DNA of 64,000 nt from Oligoflexia bacterium (GTDB lineage Bacteria > Bdellovibrionota > Bacteriovoracia > Bacteriovoracales > Bacteriovoracaceae): contig JAAEST010000061.1 in assembly GCA_024229115.1 (NCBI GenBank), positions 62,001-126,000 on the forward strand, given 5' to 3'. Below are positions 44,133 to 52,976 of this stretch, piece after piece (the stretch's first letter is position 1; every line of letters begins with the position of its first letter). Under the pieces are notes generated by a model. The model was given only the letters and a program-made list of their open reading frames with translations. It did not search any database and was not told the origin of the DNA. A program made the position numbers and the translations under genes.

Positions 44133-44834
44133 ATGGCAAAACTTAATTATAATAGTATTGATAAACAAAGAATTGAATCATCTATCAAAATGGTAGAAGA
44201 GCAAACGAATGGTGAAATAGTCCCTGTTGTTTTCAAAAAGTCAGACAACTACCCAGGTTCTCACTTAAGATGCGCCATTCTCTTTGGCATGCTCTTTCCT
44301 ATTGCTCTTTATTTGATCCCTATTGATTTTGGAAGACCAGAGCTCTATGTCTATGTTCAGATCATCGGACTTGCCCTAGGCTATCTTTTGGCCTATAGAC
44401 CAAGTATTAAACGGCTTTTTTGTACCTTCGGTGAAATGAAAGAAGAAGTCTACCAGCGCAGTGTTCAGGCCTTTATGGAAAATGGACTCCACCTTACAAA
44501 GGAAAATAATGGCGTGCTTGTGGCCATTAGCTTACTTGAAAGAAAAATTGAAATCCTCGCAGACAAAGGAATCAATGAAAAAGTATCTAAAGATACTTGG
44601 AAGAATATCACGAAAATCATCGCCAAAGATTTAAAAAGTGGAAGTATCAATGATGCTTTAGTAGATGCCATTCAAGAAGTGGGAAAACATCTCAAAGAGC
44701 ACTATCCAAAGACTGAATGTGATCAGGATGAACTTTCAAATCAGCTCTTATTAGATGGGGTTAAGGATTCTTCGGAAGACCAAAAGACTGAAAACGCCCC
44801 ATCAGAGAACCCGACAGCGCCATCGGAAAAATAG
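44133..44834 (+). CDS. TPM-domain protein with internal membrane segments
   Basis: 233 residues. A TPM-type domain split by two transmembrane segments near residues 45-90 (CAILFGMLFPIALYL and VYVQIIGLALGYLL), then NNGVLVAISLLERKIEILAD and GINEKVSKDTWKNI. The C-terminal ~40 residues are acidic and low-complexity. It follows the Gly-rich TPM gene by 11 nt. Its last 74 nt overlap the 3' end of the convergent gene at 44761. Confidence 0.82.
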   Translation: MAKLNYNSIDKQRIESSIKMVEEQTNGEIVPVVFKKSDNYPGSHLRCAILFGMLFPIALYLIPIDFGRPELYVYVQIIGLALGYLLAYRPSIKRLFCTFGEMKEEVYQRSVQAFMENGLHLTKENNGVLVAISLLERKIEILADKGINEKVSKDTWKNITKIIAKDLKSGSINDALVDAIQEVGKHLKEHYPKTECDQDELSNQLLLDGVKDSSEDQKTENAPSENPTAPSEK

Positions 44835-45459
44835 AAATATGATTCTTTAGATGGTTATTAAATTGAATAGGTCCAACTTCATCTGGGTTATTTTCTAAAA
44901 AATAACTCATACCAAGCTCGGTGCGAATAGCATAAGCATAACCGCTGTGACACCAGCTACACTTTGGAGTGTATCTAATTGAATCATCCGTTTTTTCTAT
45001 AAAAACTTTAAATGAATCAAAAATAAGTGAACTATTACTTCCATTTCTTTTGAATGAGAATGGAAAATTAGTCATCTCAAATCTTTTTAGATTTCTAATA
45101 TTCCTAAACTTGAAAAGATAAAGATCATCAAGATTAGAGGGAGCATTAATATACTCAACTATCGTCGTGATCACATTCTTTCCATTATAAATGAACTGAT
45201 GACGATAGGTGTTTTGATCAATTTCTGAAACACAGAGTTGAGACTTGATACGGGGACCCAACGGGCGATACCTTAAGATTAAACACTCTTCATTAGTATC
45301 AACAATAGACTCATCGACAAATGTCTTTAAGTATTGATTGGCACTAAAGAAGAAATTATTCAGAACTATATTTTCATCAGTAAGTCCTAAATGCTGTGCT
45401 TTGATCTGAGTAGAAAAGATTGATAAAAAAAACAAGATTGAAAGAAAGAATGTTTTCAC
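44761..45459 (-). CDS. Exported protein with CxxCH motif
   Basis: 232 residues. MKTFFLSILFFLSIFSTQIK is a signal peptide. PKCSWCHSGYA in the C-terminal third is a possible single haem c site, though the rest is not an obvious cytochrome c fold. Other Cys: EECLIL and QLCVSE. It is the last gene of a three-gene unit (47848 to 44761) in which each pair shares one base. The 3' end overlaps the lemA operon's last gene by 74 nt antisense. Function unknown. Confidence 0.65.
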   Translation of the reverse strand: MKTFFLSILFFLSIFSTQIKAQHLGLTDENIVLNNFFFSANQYLKTFVDESIVDTNEECLILRYRPLGPRIKSQLCVSEIDQNTYRHQFIYNGKNVITTIVEYINAPSNLDDLYLFKFRNIRNLKRFEMTNFPFSFKRNGSNSSLIFDSFKVFIEKTDDSIRYTPKCSWCHSGYAYAIRTELGMSYFLENNPDEVGPIQFNNHLKNHISIFPMALSGSLMGRFQSFGLPKNP

Positions 45460-46463
45460 TATTCTTCCTTTGGACGTCGATCGATAATACGTCCTTGTTC
45501 AATAGACTCAATAAAGGCCCTTACAAAGTTCTTCACCAGGGTAAGTTCAGTAGGTGTATTATTTAATAGCCTGGTTAAAAGCAATTTAAATTCATTGAGA
45601 AGTCTCTGACTTTGACCACCACCACCAGTGAAAGAAGTTTCTGGGAACCACCACAGCTGATACTTAACAATTGAGGTGAGATGTTCAAGTGTTCTCTTAT
45701 TGAGACTCATCGAGAGATATCTAAGGAAGTTATTCTGACTAAGCTTTACACCAGTTGTACCAAGATAATCCCATCTTCCACTATTATGATCCTTAATGGA
45801 CTTAATTGTATAGGGAGTAAAAACACTATTGCTTCTAAAGCCCATATACTCTCTTTCATAATTGATATCATGAGGAAAAAAACGATAGAGGATTTTTTCT
45901 TTATTCAATGTTCCTCTTAAGAATGTCTGACCTAAGACTTTCATGTCAAAAATGACATTTTCACCTTCTCTTCTTTGAGTCAGCTGGAAAACAAGATCAT
46001 TTCTATCGTTGAGTAGTTGATAATGAAAATAATCTTCATTATCAGAAAGATTAAAATCCCTAAAACCTCGACCAACTTGTTCAAGAGTGAGAGTTTTTAA
46101 ATCACGCCCTTTCCTACTTACTTTCTCTTTAACTGAGAGAAGATTAGAACATCCAATATAATGAACTTCTTCATAAGACTCTGTTCTTTGCTCATTTACA
46201 TCCTCGAAGTACTTAATCACTCCCAAAGATTCTTTTGCCGGAACCATTCTCATCAAACATGGAGTGGCCTCAGAACTTGTATAACGAATAACGGAATCGC
46301 GACCTTTAGAGATAAAACTTTTTCCTAGCTCTTCAATCTTTACGGCCAAAGGACCACGAAATTCTTCAACGATATCTTGAATAGAAGGCAGAACAGGATT
46401 CATAGCCGCTACAGATGAGCAGGCCATGATTCCTATCAATGTGAAAAGAAGTTTTCTAAACAT
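45459..46463 (-). CDS. Exported protein of unknown function
   Basis: 334 residues. MFRKLLFTLIGIMACSSVAA is a signal peptide. The mature part is a mix of strands and helices (FHYQLLNDRNDLVFQLTQRR, GQTFLRGTLNKEK) with two Cys only, in TPCLMR and IGCSNL. Middle gene of the three-gene operon; the first base of its start and the last of the upstream stop coincide (46463). No family recognised. Confidence 0.62.
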   Translation of the reverse strand: MFRKLLFTLIGIMACSSVAAMNPVLPSIQDIVEEFRGPLAVKIEELGKSFISKGRDSVIRYTSSEATPCLMRMVPAKESLGVIKYFEDVNEQRTESYEEVHYIGCSNLLSVKEKVSRKGRDLKTLTLEQVGRGFRDFNLSDNEDYFHYQLLNDRNDLVFQLTQRREGENVIFDMKVLGQTFLRGTLNKEKILYRFFPHDINYEREYMGFRSNSVFTPYTIKSIKDHNSGRWDYLGTTGVKLSQNNFLRYLSMSLNKRTLEHLTSIVKYQLWWFPETSFTGGGGQSQRLLNEFKLLLTRLLNNTPTELTLVKNFVRAFIESIEQGRIIDRRPKEE

Positions 46464-47848
46464 TATTCAGTAATAAATTTATTTCTTTCTGGATCGTAGT
46501 AGAGAGTCTTAGTAAATCTAAGATTAGTTTTAAATTGCTTAAACTTAAGCTTAATTTTAAACATATCTTTATCTAAGTATCTGTCAGAGAAACTATCAAA
46601 AAGGAAACCACTTAACATAAGGTTTTCAACAGAACGAGTTCTGTCATACTTTGTCCCGCCACCTTTTACTTTAATCTCGAAAGTCTTTTTAATATTATTT
46701 TTTGCAGCATACTTAGAATCTAGTCTAAATCCAACAATTCTATTTCCTGCACTATTCATATAAGCGTAAGGCTTGATCGACTCAAGAACAGTTCTCATAT
46801 TCACTTTACTATCTTCAGGCATATTATCAACTTGAACTTCGCTGAACTCTTTATGCATAGATAATGAAGCGTACTTCTTCATCTCTTTCTTATAGTCTTC
46901 GAAGTCAATCGCTTTAGCACGAGTTACAACCATTAATTTGCTATATGTTTTTGACTTCGATCTTCCAAAACCAAGAAATCTAAAACCTCTCTCTGATGTT
47001 GTTGTCGAAGTATGAGAAGAAACAATCATACTGTTTACATCTTTATAAAGGTAGAGCTGTGGATTTGAGATACTAAGGATAGTTACTTGATCATTACTCC
47101 CTTCACCACCTGGAGTTAACACTCCATACTTGAAAGAATAATCTTTAACTGTAACCAGATCTTTATCACTGGCATTGATCGAAACTGTTCCTCCAATAGT
47201 AAGACCAGCTTCTTCTTCTTTTACAGATCCTGCTGTAGGAGAAATATAAATTTTCGTTGTTCTCTTATAGTTAATTCCAGCAAGGTTAGGAATTAATTGC
47301 ACAACTCTTGTAACTCTAGAAGTTTCCTTACGAGTAACCTTTCCACTTAGAAGCATTGAAAGAAGCTTTGTTCCTACATTTAGATTAAGATCAAGAGCTC
47401 CCGTAATATCAGTGATATCCCAATCAGGTCCGTCCCCGGCATCTCCACCAGCATTAGAAATGCTCACATCAACATGCTTAAGACCTTCGTCTGACATAGA
47501 ATAAATTTCAGTAGTTAATTGAACAAGATGAGTTGGTACTCCATCTTCAAGAACATCTAATAAAGGAAGAAGAGCTTCAAACCTTGTTTTTAATTCTTCA
47601 TTGAAGAACCAGAAGCTAAGAACCTTAAGACCTTCAACATTAACGTAACCTTCTTTAGGAGTGATAATATCACCTGGCTTAAGAACGGCCTCTAATCTAC
47701 TTAAAAGAACTCTTGCAGTGAGATTCTGAGTTATGTAAGTACATCTTTGAACATCATCACGACACTCTACTTTACCAGCATCACGTTGAAGATCAGCAAA
47801 GGCAAAAGTTGTGAAAAATAATGAGATTATTATCGCAAACGCTTTCAT
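46463..47848 (-). CDS. Exported beta-rich protein, faint secretin-like features
   Basis: 461 residues from ATG 47848 (GGGAG upstream; the frame extends to 47923). Signal peptide MKAFAIIISLFFTTFAFA. A single Cys pair lies near the start (VECRDDVQRC). The region from about 110 to 270 (VQLTTEIYSMSDEGL, VGTKLLSMLLSGKVT, VVQLIPNLAGINYKRT) recalls the N1-plus-barrel order of secretins but lacks a convincing secretin signature; low confidence. First gene of the three-gene unit. Confidence 0.6.
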   Translation of the reverse strand: MKAFAIIISLFFTTFAFADLQRDAGKVECRDDVQRCTYITQNLTARVLLSRLEAVLKPGDIITPKEGYVNVEGLKVLSFWFFNEELKTRFEALLPLLDVLEDGVPTHLVQLTTEIYSMSDEGLKHVDVSISNAGGDAGDGPDWDITDITGALDLNLNVGTKLLSMLLSGKVTRKETSRVTRVVQLIPNLAGINYKRTTKIYISPTAGSVKEEEAGLTIGGTVSINASDKDLVTVKDYSFKYGVLTPGGEGSNDQVTILSISNPQLYLYKDVNSMIVSSHTSTTTSERGFRFLGFGRSKSKTYSKLMVVTRAKAIDFEDYKKEMKKYASLSMHKEFSEVQVDNMPEDSKVNMRTVLESIKPYAYMNSAGNRIVGFRLDSKYAAKNNIKKTFEIKVKGGGTKYDRTRSVENLMLSGFLFDSFSDRYLDKDMFKIKLKFKQFKTNLRFTKTLYYDPERNKFITE

Positions 47849-47961
47849 GGCCACTCCCAATGGTAATTTAAAGTGCCAAAATATTATGCGATGAAATATG
47901 AAATGACCAACGATATTAATCAATAATATTTATAATCAATACTTATGGTTTGACTAAACGC

Positions 47962-47987
47962 AAAAAAAACCCCGCATTAACGCGGGG
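47962..47987 (-). terminator. Intrinsic terminator
   Basis: On the minus strand CCCCGC and GCGGGG (47970-47975 and 47982-47987) form a stem with a 6-nt loop, followed by eight T. It lies downstream of the small lipoprotein gene ending at 48023. Confidence 0.85.
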
Positions 47988-48022
47988 CATATTAAATAAT
48001 CCTAATAAAAATCATTTAAATT

Positions 48023-48250
48023 TTAGTCACATCTACCTGATGCTACGTACTCATCCATATGACCTTGGGCCTTTTTCTCAGAGTACCAGAACTTATTATA
48101 TGGCTTTCCATGCATTTGGAAACGATACCAATCTTTCTTAGGGTGCTTTTCTAGAGAACAAATTGGAGAACCATCACTTGATACCCCTCTTGAGTTCGAT
48201 GCACATCCTACAAATCCAATAAGCATTAAAGCTAAAGCAATTTTCTTCAT
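48023..48250 (-). CDS. Small cysteine-containing lipoprotein
   Basis: 75 residues from ATG 48250 (GAGGAGAG upstream; the frame extends to 48301). MKKIALALMLIGFVGCASNS is a lipoprotein signal with lipobox FVGC. The mature part, with PICSLEKH at one end and ASGRCD at the other, matches the lipoprotein at 1997 in its Cys-I/S-x-x-KH opening, central F..W.Y and terminal Cys. Followed by an intrinsic terminator. Function unknown. Confidence 0.72.
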   Translation of the reverse strand: MKKIALALMLIGFVGCASNSRGVSSDGSPICSLEKHPKKDWYRFQMHGKPYNKFWYSEKKAQGHMDEYVASGRCD

Positions 48251-48317
48251 TTTTCTCTCCTCTTTTAATAACTTATTAAACTTGTCGGCAATCGAGGCCA
48301 AAGCTTTAGTCTTTTTT

Positions 48318-48818
48318 CTAAATTTTTTGAGAAAAATGGCAATATCGCCAAGCTAGGATAGGCTTTCCGTTCTTTTCACTCGCCTGATGACTGATCTCTT
48401 CTAATAACTGCCATGAAGATGAGTCATATTCTGGAAATAATGTATCTGCCTCTCCTTCAAAATCCACAAAGCTTAAGTGGATGTGCTGACACAGAGGAAG
48501 AAACTGTCGATAGATTTCAGCTCCTCCAACAATTGAAGCTTTTTCAAATCCTAAGGATTTAACTTTTTCAATGGCCTCATCAATTGAGGAAACCACAAAG
48601 GCTCCTTCTACATCTTTTACTGAACGAGAAAGGATAATATGATCTCTCCCTGGTAGAATTCCTGGAAGTGATTCAAAAGTTTTTCTCCCCATAATCATGG
48701 GAGCACCAAGAGTTATTCTTTTAAAATTTTTAAGATCTTCCGGGATATGCCATAGGAGCTTGTTATCATTACCAAGCTCCCTATTCTTACCAATTCCTGC
48801 AACTAAGGAAAGAATCAA
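48318..48818 (-). CDS. folA: Dihydrofolate reductase
   Basis: 166 residues, full length. Reduces dihydrofolate to tetrahydrofolate with [37 protein letters not shown] with the conserved acid, [12 protein letters not shown], and the second dinucleotide loop [14 protein letters not shown] are visible. It overlaps thyA by 4 nt, coupling tetrahydrofolate regeneration to thymidylate synthesis. Confidence 0.96.
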   Translation of the reverse strand: MILSLVAGIGKNRELGNDNKLLWHIPEDLKNFKRITLGAPMIMGRKTFESLPGILPGRDHIILSRSVKDVEGAFVVSSIDEAIEKVKSLGFEKASIVGGAEIYRQFLPLCQHIHLSFVDFEGEADTLFPEYDSSSWQLLEEISHQASEKNGKPILAWRYCHFSQKI

Positions 48819-49612
48819 ACGGCTACCGCACCCTTGATATGAGGATGGGCCACATAATCAACAAGTTCAAAGTCTTCAAACTTGAAATCAAAAATAGACT
48901 TCACATCAGGATTAAGTTTCATCTTAGGCATTGGATGTGGCTTACGCTTAATCTGCATAGCCGCTTGCTCTAAATGATTAAGATAGAGGTGAGCATCACC
49001 CATTGTATGAACAAACTCTCCTGGCTTAAGACCACAAACTTGAGCAATCATAAGAGTAAGAAGAGCATAACTTGCAATATTAAATGGAACTCCTAAAAAG
49101 ATATCAGCTGATCTTTGATAAAGCTGACAACTTAGTTTTCCACTGTCAGAAACATAGAATTGCATAAATGTATGACATGGAGGAAGCGCCATATTTGGAA
49201 TATCAGAAGGGTTCCAAGCAGAAACGATAAGCCTTCTACTTCTTGGATTCTTCTTAATATCTTCAATAACGTTGGCAATCTGATCAATACAAAAACCTTC
49301 ACGGCTTTCCCAACATCTCCACTGCTTTCCGTATACAGGACCTAAGTTACCTTCTTCATCGGCCCACTCATCCCAAATACGAACACCGTTGTCTTTTAAA
49401 TAACGAATATTCGTGTCACCTTTTAAGAACCAAAGGAGTTCGTGAATGATACTTTTTAAATGCAGTTTCTTTGTTGTTACGAGAGGGAAACCTTCAGCAA
49501 GATTATAGCGAGATTGGTAACCAAAAACAGATAGTGTTCCCGTTCCCGTTCTGTCCATTCTCTCTTCGCCTTCTTTTAAGACGTGCTTCATCAGATCAAG
49601 ATATTGCTTCAT
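48815..49612 (-). CDS. thyA: Thymidylate synthase
   Basis: 265 residues, one longer than E. coli ThyA. Methylates dUMP to dTMP using methylene-tetrahydrofolate. [39 protein letters not shown], and [12 protein letters not shown] with catalytic Cys146 at the same number as in E. coli, then [19 protein letters not shown]. No phosphate-loop or Cys changes. Forms a thyA-folA operon. Confidence 0.97.
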   Translation of the reverse strand: MKQYLDLMKHVLKEGEERMDRTGTGTLSVFGYQSRYNLAEGFPLVTTKKLHLKSIIHELLWFLKGDTNIRYLKDNGVRIWDEWADEEGNLGPVYGKQWRCWESREGFCIDQIANVIEDIKKNPRSRRLIVSAWNPSDIPNMALPPCHTFMQFYVSDSGKLSCQLYQRSADIFLGVPFNIASYALLTLMIAQVCGLKPGEFVHTMGDAHLYLNHLEQAAMQIKRKPHPMPKMKLNPDVKSIFDFKFEDFELVDYVAHPHIKGAVAV

Positions 49613-49786
49613 TTATGTCTCCCTAAAATTTCCAATCGTGTGTTTTGTGTTTTGTGTGTTAATACTATTCTCTCGTGAAAAGAGATTATTGTAAAAGAGA
49701 AATTATCTATCAAAATCTGGCAGATTATCTGGAAATTGATTAACGCAAAATATTAAGAGCTTGGAATTAGATAAAGAAAAAAAATT

Positions 49787-50524
49787 TTAGTTATCAAATA
49801 AATTTTTTGGAAGCTTCATATCTTTTAGTAAGCGATGCATATAACGCTTCAGTCCAGGAAGAAGCTTAGGAGACTTAGACTGACATCTTGTCTCAAGGGC
49901 CTTGATAAATTCAATTGGCCATCCCTGTTGATAGAAATTCACAACCCATGAAGGAATACTTCCTTTTGGATCAACAAAGACTGTGAGTTCAACATAGGTC
50001 TTCTTCTTAGTCACAGGCCTTAGCCCCACATTACTATAGTGAACAATCGCTCTCACTGTATCCTCAGGAACTGTAGCATGATCAGGGTGATTCACCGATT
50101 TTGAAACGACATAGAGAAGATCATTTTCAAGATCTAGATGGAGCTGATTATGAAGGATCATCTCTCTATTATTAAGTGGCCAAGGCAAATCACTCAATGA
50201 GTAGGTCACGGCTTCAAGGTCAGAGACTTCTTTTAGAGTCGTTTTCTTAATTTGTCCTGGGATCCATTCTGAAGAAGCTTCAACTTCACGCAGATTGCTC
50301 ATCGTACAAGGTAGAGCAGCATCGATCGTTCCTTCAACTTTTATCCCTACGAGGTCAGAATTTGGCTCATCACGGGTATAGACACTGAAGCCTTTCTTTA
50401 CTCGTTCCTTTTTCCAACCTTTATTATAAGTGGCGGCCATCGCTTTGATGTCAATAATAGCAAAAACATCGGCACTTGAAAGCACCAAGAAAGTTAGAAG
50501 AAAGAGAGGGGTAATTAACTTCAT
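49787..50524 (-). CDS. Exported START-domain protein
   Basis: 245 residues. MKLITPLFLLTFLVLSSADV is a signal peptide. The rest is a START lipid-binding domain: GWKKERVKKGFSVYTRDE, KVEGTIDAALPCTMSNLR, DLPWPLNNREMILHNQLHL and GSIPSWVVNFYQQGWP. START domains hold sterols, phospholipids or other hydrophobic ligands; a periplasmic shuttling role is inferred. Divergent from the NamZ gene. Confidence 0.82.
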   Translation of the reverse strand: MKLITPLFLLTFLVLSSADVFAIIDIKAMAATYNKGWKKERVKKGFSVYTRDEPNSDLVGIKVEGTIDAALPCTMSNLREVEASSEWIPGQIKKTTLKEVSDLEAVTYSLSDLPWPLNNREMILHNQLHLDLENDLLYVVSKSVNHPDHATVPEDTVRAIVHYSNVGLRPVTKKKTYVELTVFVDPKGSIPSWVVNFYQQGWPIEFIKALETRCQSKSPKLLPGLKRYMHRLLKDMKLPKNLFDN

Positions 50525-50583
50525 TAAAACTTCGCTTGTTGGAATAAAATATTCCCATTAAAATTTAACTTTATGGAGGCCAT

Positions 50584-51765
50584 ATGACATTAACAGGACT
50601 GGACGTTTTATCAACCAAAAAAGATCTGCAAAAACTAATTCAAGGTAATGTTGCCTACCTATGCCATTCGGCTTCCATTGACCAAAACTTTAAAATTGGT
50701 GTTCTCATTTTAAAAGATTTTTTAGGAGAAAGGTTAAAAAAAATTTGGGGTCCTCAGCATGGCTTTGTGACAGATGTTCAAGACAATATGGTGGAAACAA
50801 CCGACTTTATTCATCCATATTTTAAATTACCGGTTCAGAGCCTCTATGGCGAAACACGAGTTCCAACTCCAGAAATGATGGAAGGAATTGAAACAATTGT
50901 TGTTGATCTTCAAGATGTTGGTACCCGAGTTTATACCTACATTACTACCCTCTCTTATGTACTTGATCAGGCCAGTAAACTAGGAAAGAGAGTTGTTGTT
51001 CTTGATCGCCCTAATCCAGTAGGTGGAGTCATCACTGAAGGAAATATCTTAGAAGAAGAATGGAAGTCTTTTGTAGGGCATTTACCAATTCCAATGAGAC
51101 ATGGAATGACTATGGGAGAAGTAGGCCATTTTCATCTCAAGCATTTCGATCTTAATTGTGATTACCATGTTGTTAAGATGCAAGATTGGAAGAGAGAAAT
51201 GTCATGGGATGAAACAAAACTTCCATGGGTAAATCCTAGTCCTAACCTCTCGACTTCTAATTCTGCCTACAGCTTTTGTGGAACTGTTCTCTTTGAAGGA
51301 ACTAATTTTAGTGAAGGGCGTGGAACGACTAGAGCGCTAGAAGTTATAGGCGCTCCGAAAATTGACTGCTATGAGTGGACAGACCACCTTAATAAAAAAT
51401 GTGAGCAATGGGGTCTTACAGGTTTCATTTTAAGACCACTTCAGTTCTATCCAACCTTTCAAAAACATACCGGAGAAAACTGTGCAGGTGTTCACATCCA
51501 TTGTACTGATCATAAAAAATTTGAAAGCTGGAAACTTGGACAGCTACTTATCCAAGAATGCTATCATCAAAAATATTATCCATTTGAATGGAATGCGAAT
51601 CCTTATGAGTATCAATTTAAAAATTTGGCCATCGACTATATCAACGGCTCTTCAAAGATAAGGGAATGGGTAGAAGTAGGTGGAAATAAAGAAGAGCTTG
51701 AAGCTCTTGTTGAAAATGGGCAGAAAGAATTCCAAGAATTACGAAAGGCTTGCTTGCTCTACTGA
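50584..51765 (+). CDS. NamZ/DUF1343 family hydrolase (probable exo-beta-N-acetylmuramidase)
   Basis: 393 residues. GGAGGCCAT precedes the ATG. Family motifs: GPQHGFVTDVQDNM, SLYGETRVPTPEMM, DLQDVGTRVYTY, VLDRPNPVGG, MRHGMTMGEVGHF and LFEGTNFSEGRGTTRA. Characterised members release terminal N-acetylmuramic acid from peptidoglycan fragments, in recycling. No signal peptide is seen, so it would act in the cytoplasm or be exported in another way. In a predator it could serve prey cell-wall turnover. Confidence 0.88.
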   Translation: MTLTGLDVLSTKKDLQKLIQGNVAYLCHSASIDQNFKIGVLILKDFLGERLKKIWGPQHGFVTDVQDNMVETTDFIHPYFKLPVQSLYGETRVPTPEMMEGIETIVVDLQDVGTRVYTYITTLSYVLDQASKLGKRVVVLDRPNPVGGVITEGNILEEEWKSFVGHLPIPMRHGMTMGEVGHFHLKHFDLNCDYHVVKMQDWKREMSWDETKLPWVNPSPNLSTSNSAYSFCGTVLFEGTNFSEGRGTTRALEVIGAPKIDCYEWTDHLNKKCEQWGLTGFILRPLQFYPTFQKHTGENCAGVHIHCTDHKKFESWKLGQLLIQECYHQKYYPFEWNANPYEYQFKNLAIDYINGSSKIREWVEVGGNKEELEALVENGQKEFQELRKACLLY

Positions 51766-51769
51766 TCTA

Positions 51770-52384
51770 TCAATTAACCTCAGTACAAGCTGCCTCACCA
51801 TAAGTATTAGTGAAACCAAAGAGCTGGGCTTCACTAATTTCTCGCACTGTTTTTATATATCCTGGAATGATGCAACGATATCTTTTCTCTGTGCTTGTCT
51901 GTCTTGTTGACCTAGAAGAAGTCGAAGTAGATTCTGAGGAAGTAGTACGTTGACGATATCTTTCAGGATTTTCTCTTCGATCCTGGGCAACTCGCTCTCT
52001 TTGTTCGGTACGAATTCTTTCACTGGCCACATTAATAATTGTCCCTTTGATTCGCGAAAGAAAAGAGCGATAACCTTTTTTATTCTTACAGAAGAAATAC
52101 TTATCCGAGACATCGTAACTATCAGAATAGATATAGAAGACAATTTGACCATCACGAAAGCGAATATTCTCTCCTTCTCCTTTACCTTTATAGCAAAGCT
52201 TCTTCACATAGTCTTTCGCCAAATCTGATGCCACTCGATGATTCACATCATCCATGGCCTCAGCAAGCTGACTCAATTCAAAGAATTGTTGATTGAAGCC
52301 ATTCTCACAATCCACAAGGGCGACATTAGCACTCGTGCTCGTGATTACTAAAAAAATAAGGGAGATAAACAATGCTTTCATCAT
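51770..52384 (-). CDS. Exported Ser/Thr/Arg-rich protein, last gene of four-gene operon
   Basis: 204 residues. MMKALFISLIFLVITSTSAN is a signal peptide. Cys residues in VDCENGF, KLCYKG, FFCKNKK, YRCIIPG and EAACTEVN. A low-complexity Thr/Ser/Arg linker (TTSSESTSTSSRSTRQTSTE) separates two globular parts. It starts 2 nt after the stop of the preceding gene. Function unknown. Confidence 0.65.
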   Translation of the reverse strand: MMKALFISLIFLVITSTSANVALVDCENGFNQQFFELSQLAEAMDDVNHRVASDLAKDYVKKLCYKGKGEGENIRFRDGQIVFYIYSDSYDVSDKYFFCKNKKGYRSFLSRIKGTIINVASERIRTEQRERVAQDRRENPERYRQRTTSSESTSTSSRSTRQTSTEKRYRCIIPGYIKTVREISEAQLFGFTNTYGEAACTEVN

Positions 52385-52386
52385 TC

Positions 52387-52947
52387 TTATCTATTTCTAA
52401 CCTCATTAACAATATCTGAAGCATCATTAGAAATATTATCTAACTTTTTATTTATATTACTTCGATTATTATTACTAACACCAATATAGTCTTGATTACA
52501 TTGTTCATTTCTTAATACTTCATTAAGATAAGTATCATAATGTGCTTCATGAAATGTTGTTATCTTCGTATCCAAAAATGAACAGGCACTAAGGCAAAGA
52601 TCGTGCATTCTCTTTTCTTTACTAACGCCAATCTGAAACATAGAATCCTTAGTTTTATGTTCTTTATGACATTTATTAAAACAAACTTGCGGGTTAAAGC
52701 TATAATATCCTTTTGTTTTACAGTCATTTTCATACTCAGATAAAAAGAAAGCTGACATTTTATTAATGATAGTCATGTCATCATTTAGAAATGAATGAAC
52801 ATGCATTTTTTTGTAAGCACCTGCAAATGAAAATATATTCTTATCTTTCACATTACAAACTTTATCATGTGCATATCCTGAAGCAACGAATTCATTTGCA
52901 CATATTGATTGCAGTGTAAATAGAATAAAAAAAGTTATTTTTTTCAT
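52387..52947 (-). CDS. Exported Cys-rich protein of four-gene operon
   Basis: 186 residues from ATG 52947 (GGGAGAG upstream; the frame extends to 52965). MKKITFFILFTLQSICANEF is a signal peptide. Cys and His recur in the middle (QVCFNKCHKEHK, HDLCLSACSF), with a C-terminal Asn-rich helix. More AT-rich than its neighbours. Function unknown; 29 nt after the 444-aa gene. Confidence 0.62.
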   Translation of the reverse strand: MKKITFFILFTLQSICANEFVASGYAHDKVCNVKDKNIFSFAGAYKKMHVHSFLNDDMTIINKMSAFFLSEYENDCKTKGYYSFNPQVCFNKCHKEHKTKDSMFQIGVSKEKRMHDLCLSACSFLDTKITTFHEAHYDTYLNEVLRNEQCNQDYIGVSNNNRSNINKKLDNISNDASDIVNEVRNR

Positions 52948-52976
52948 AAGACTCTCCCAAGTCAAGATTTAATAAA

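Noticed and set aside
43800-44168. Long Pro-rich frame on the minus strand
   Set aside because: It is the antisense of the Gly/Ser-rich tail of the TPM protein; no ribosome site and no plausible fold.
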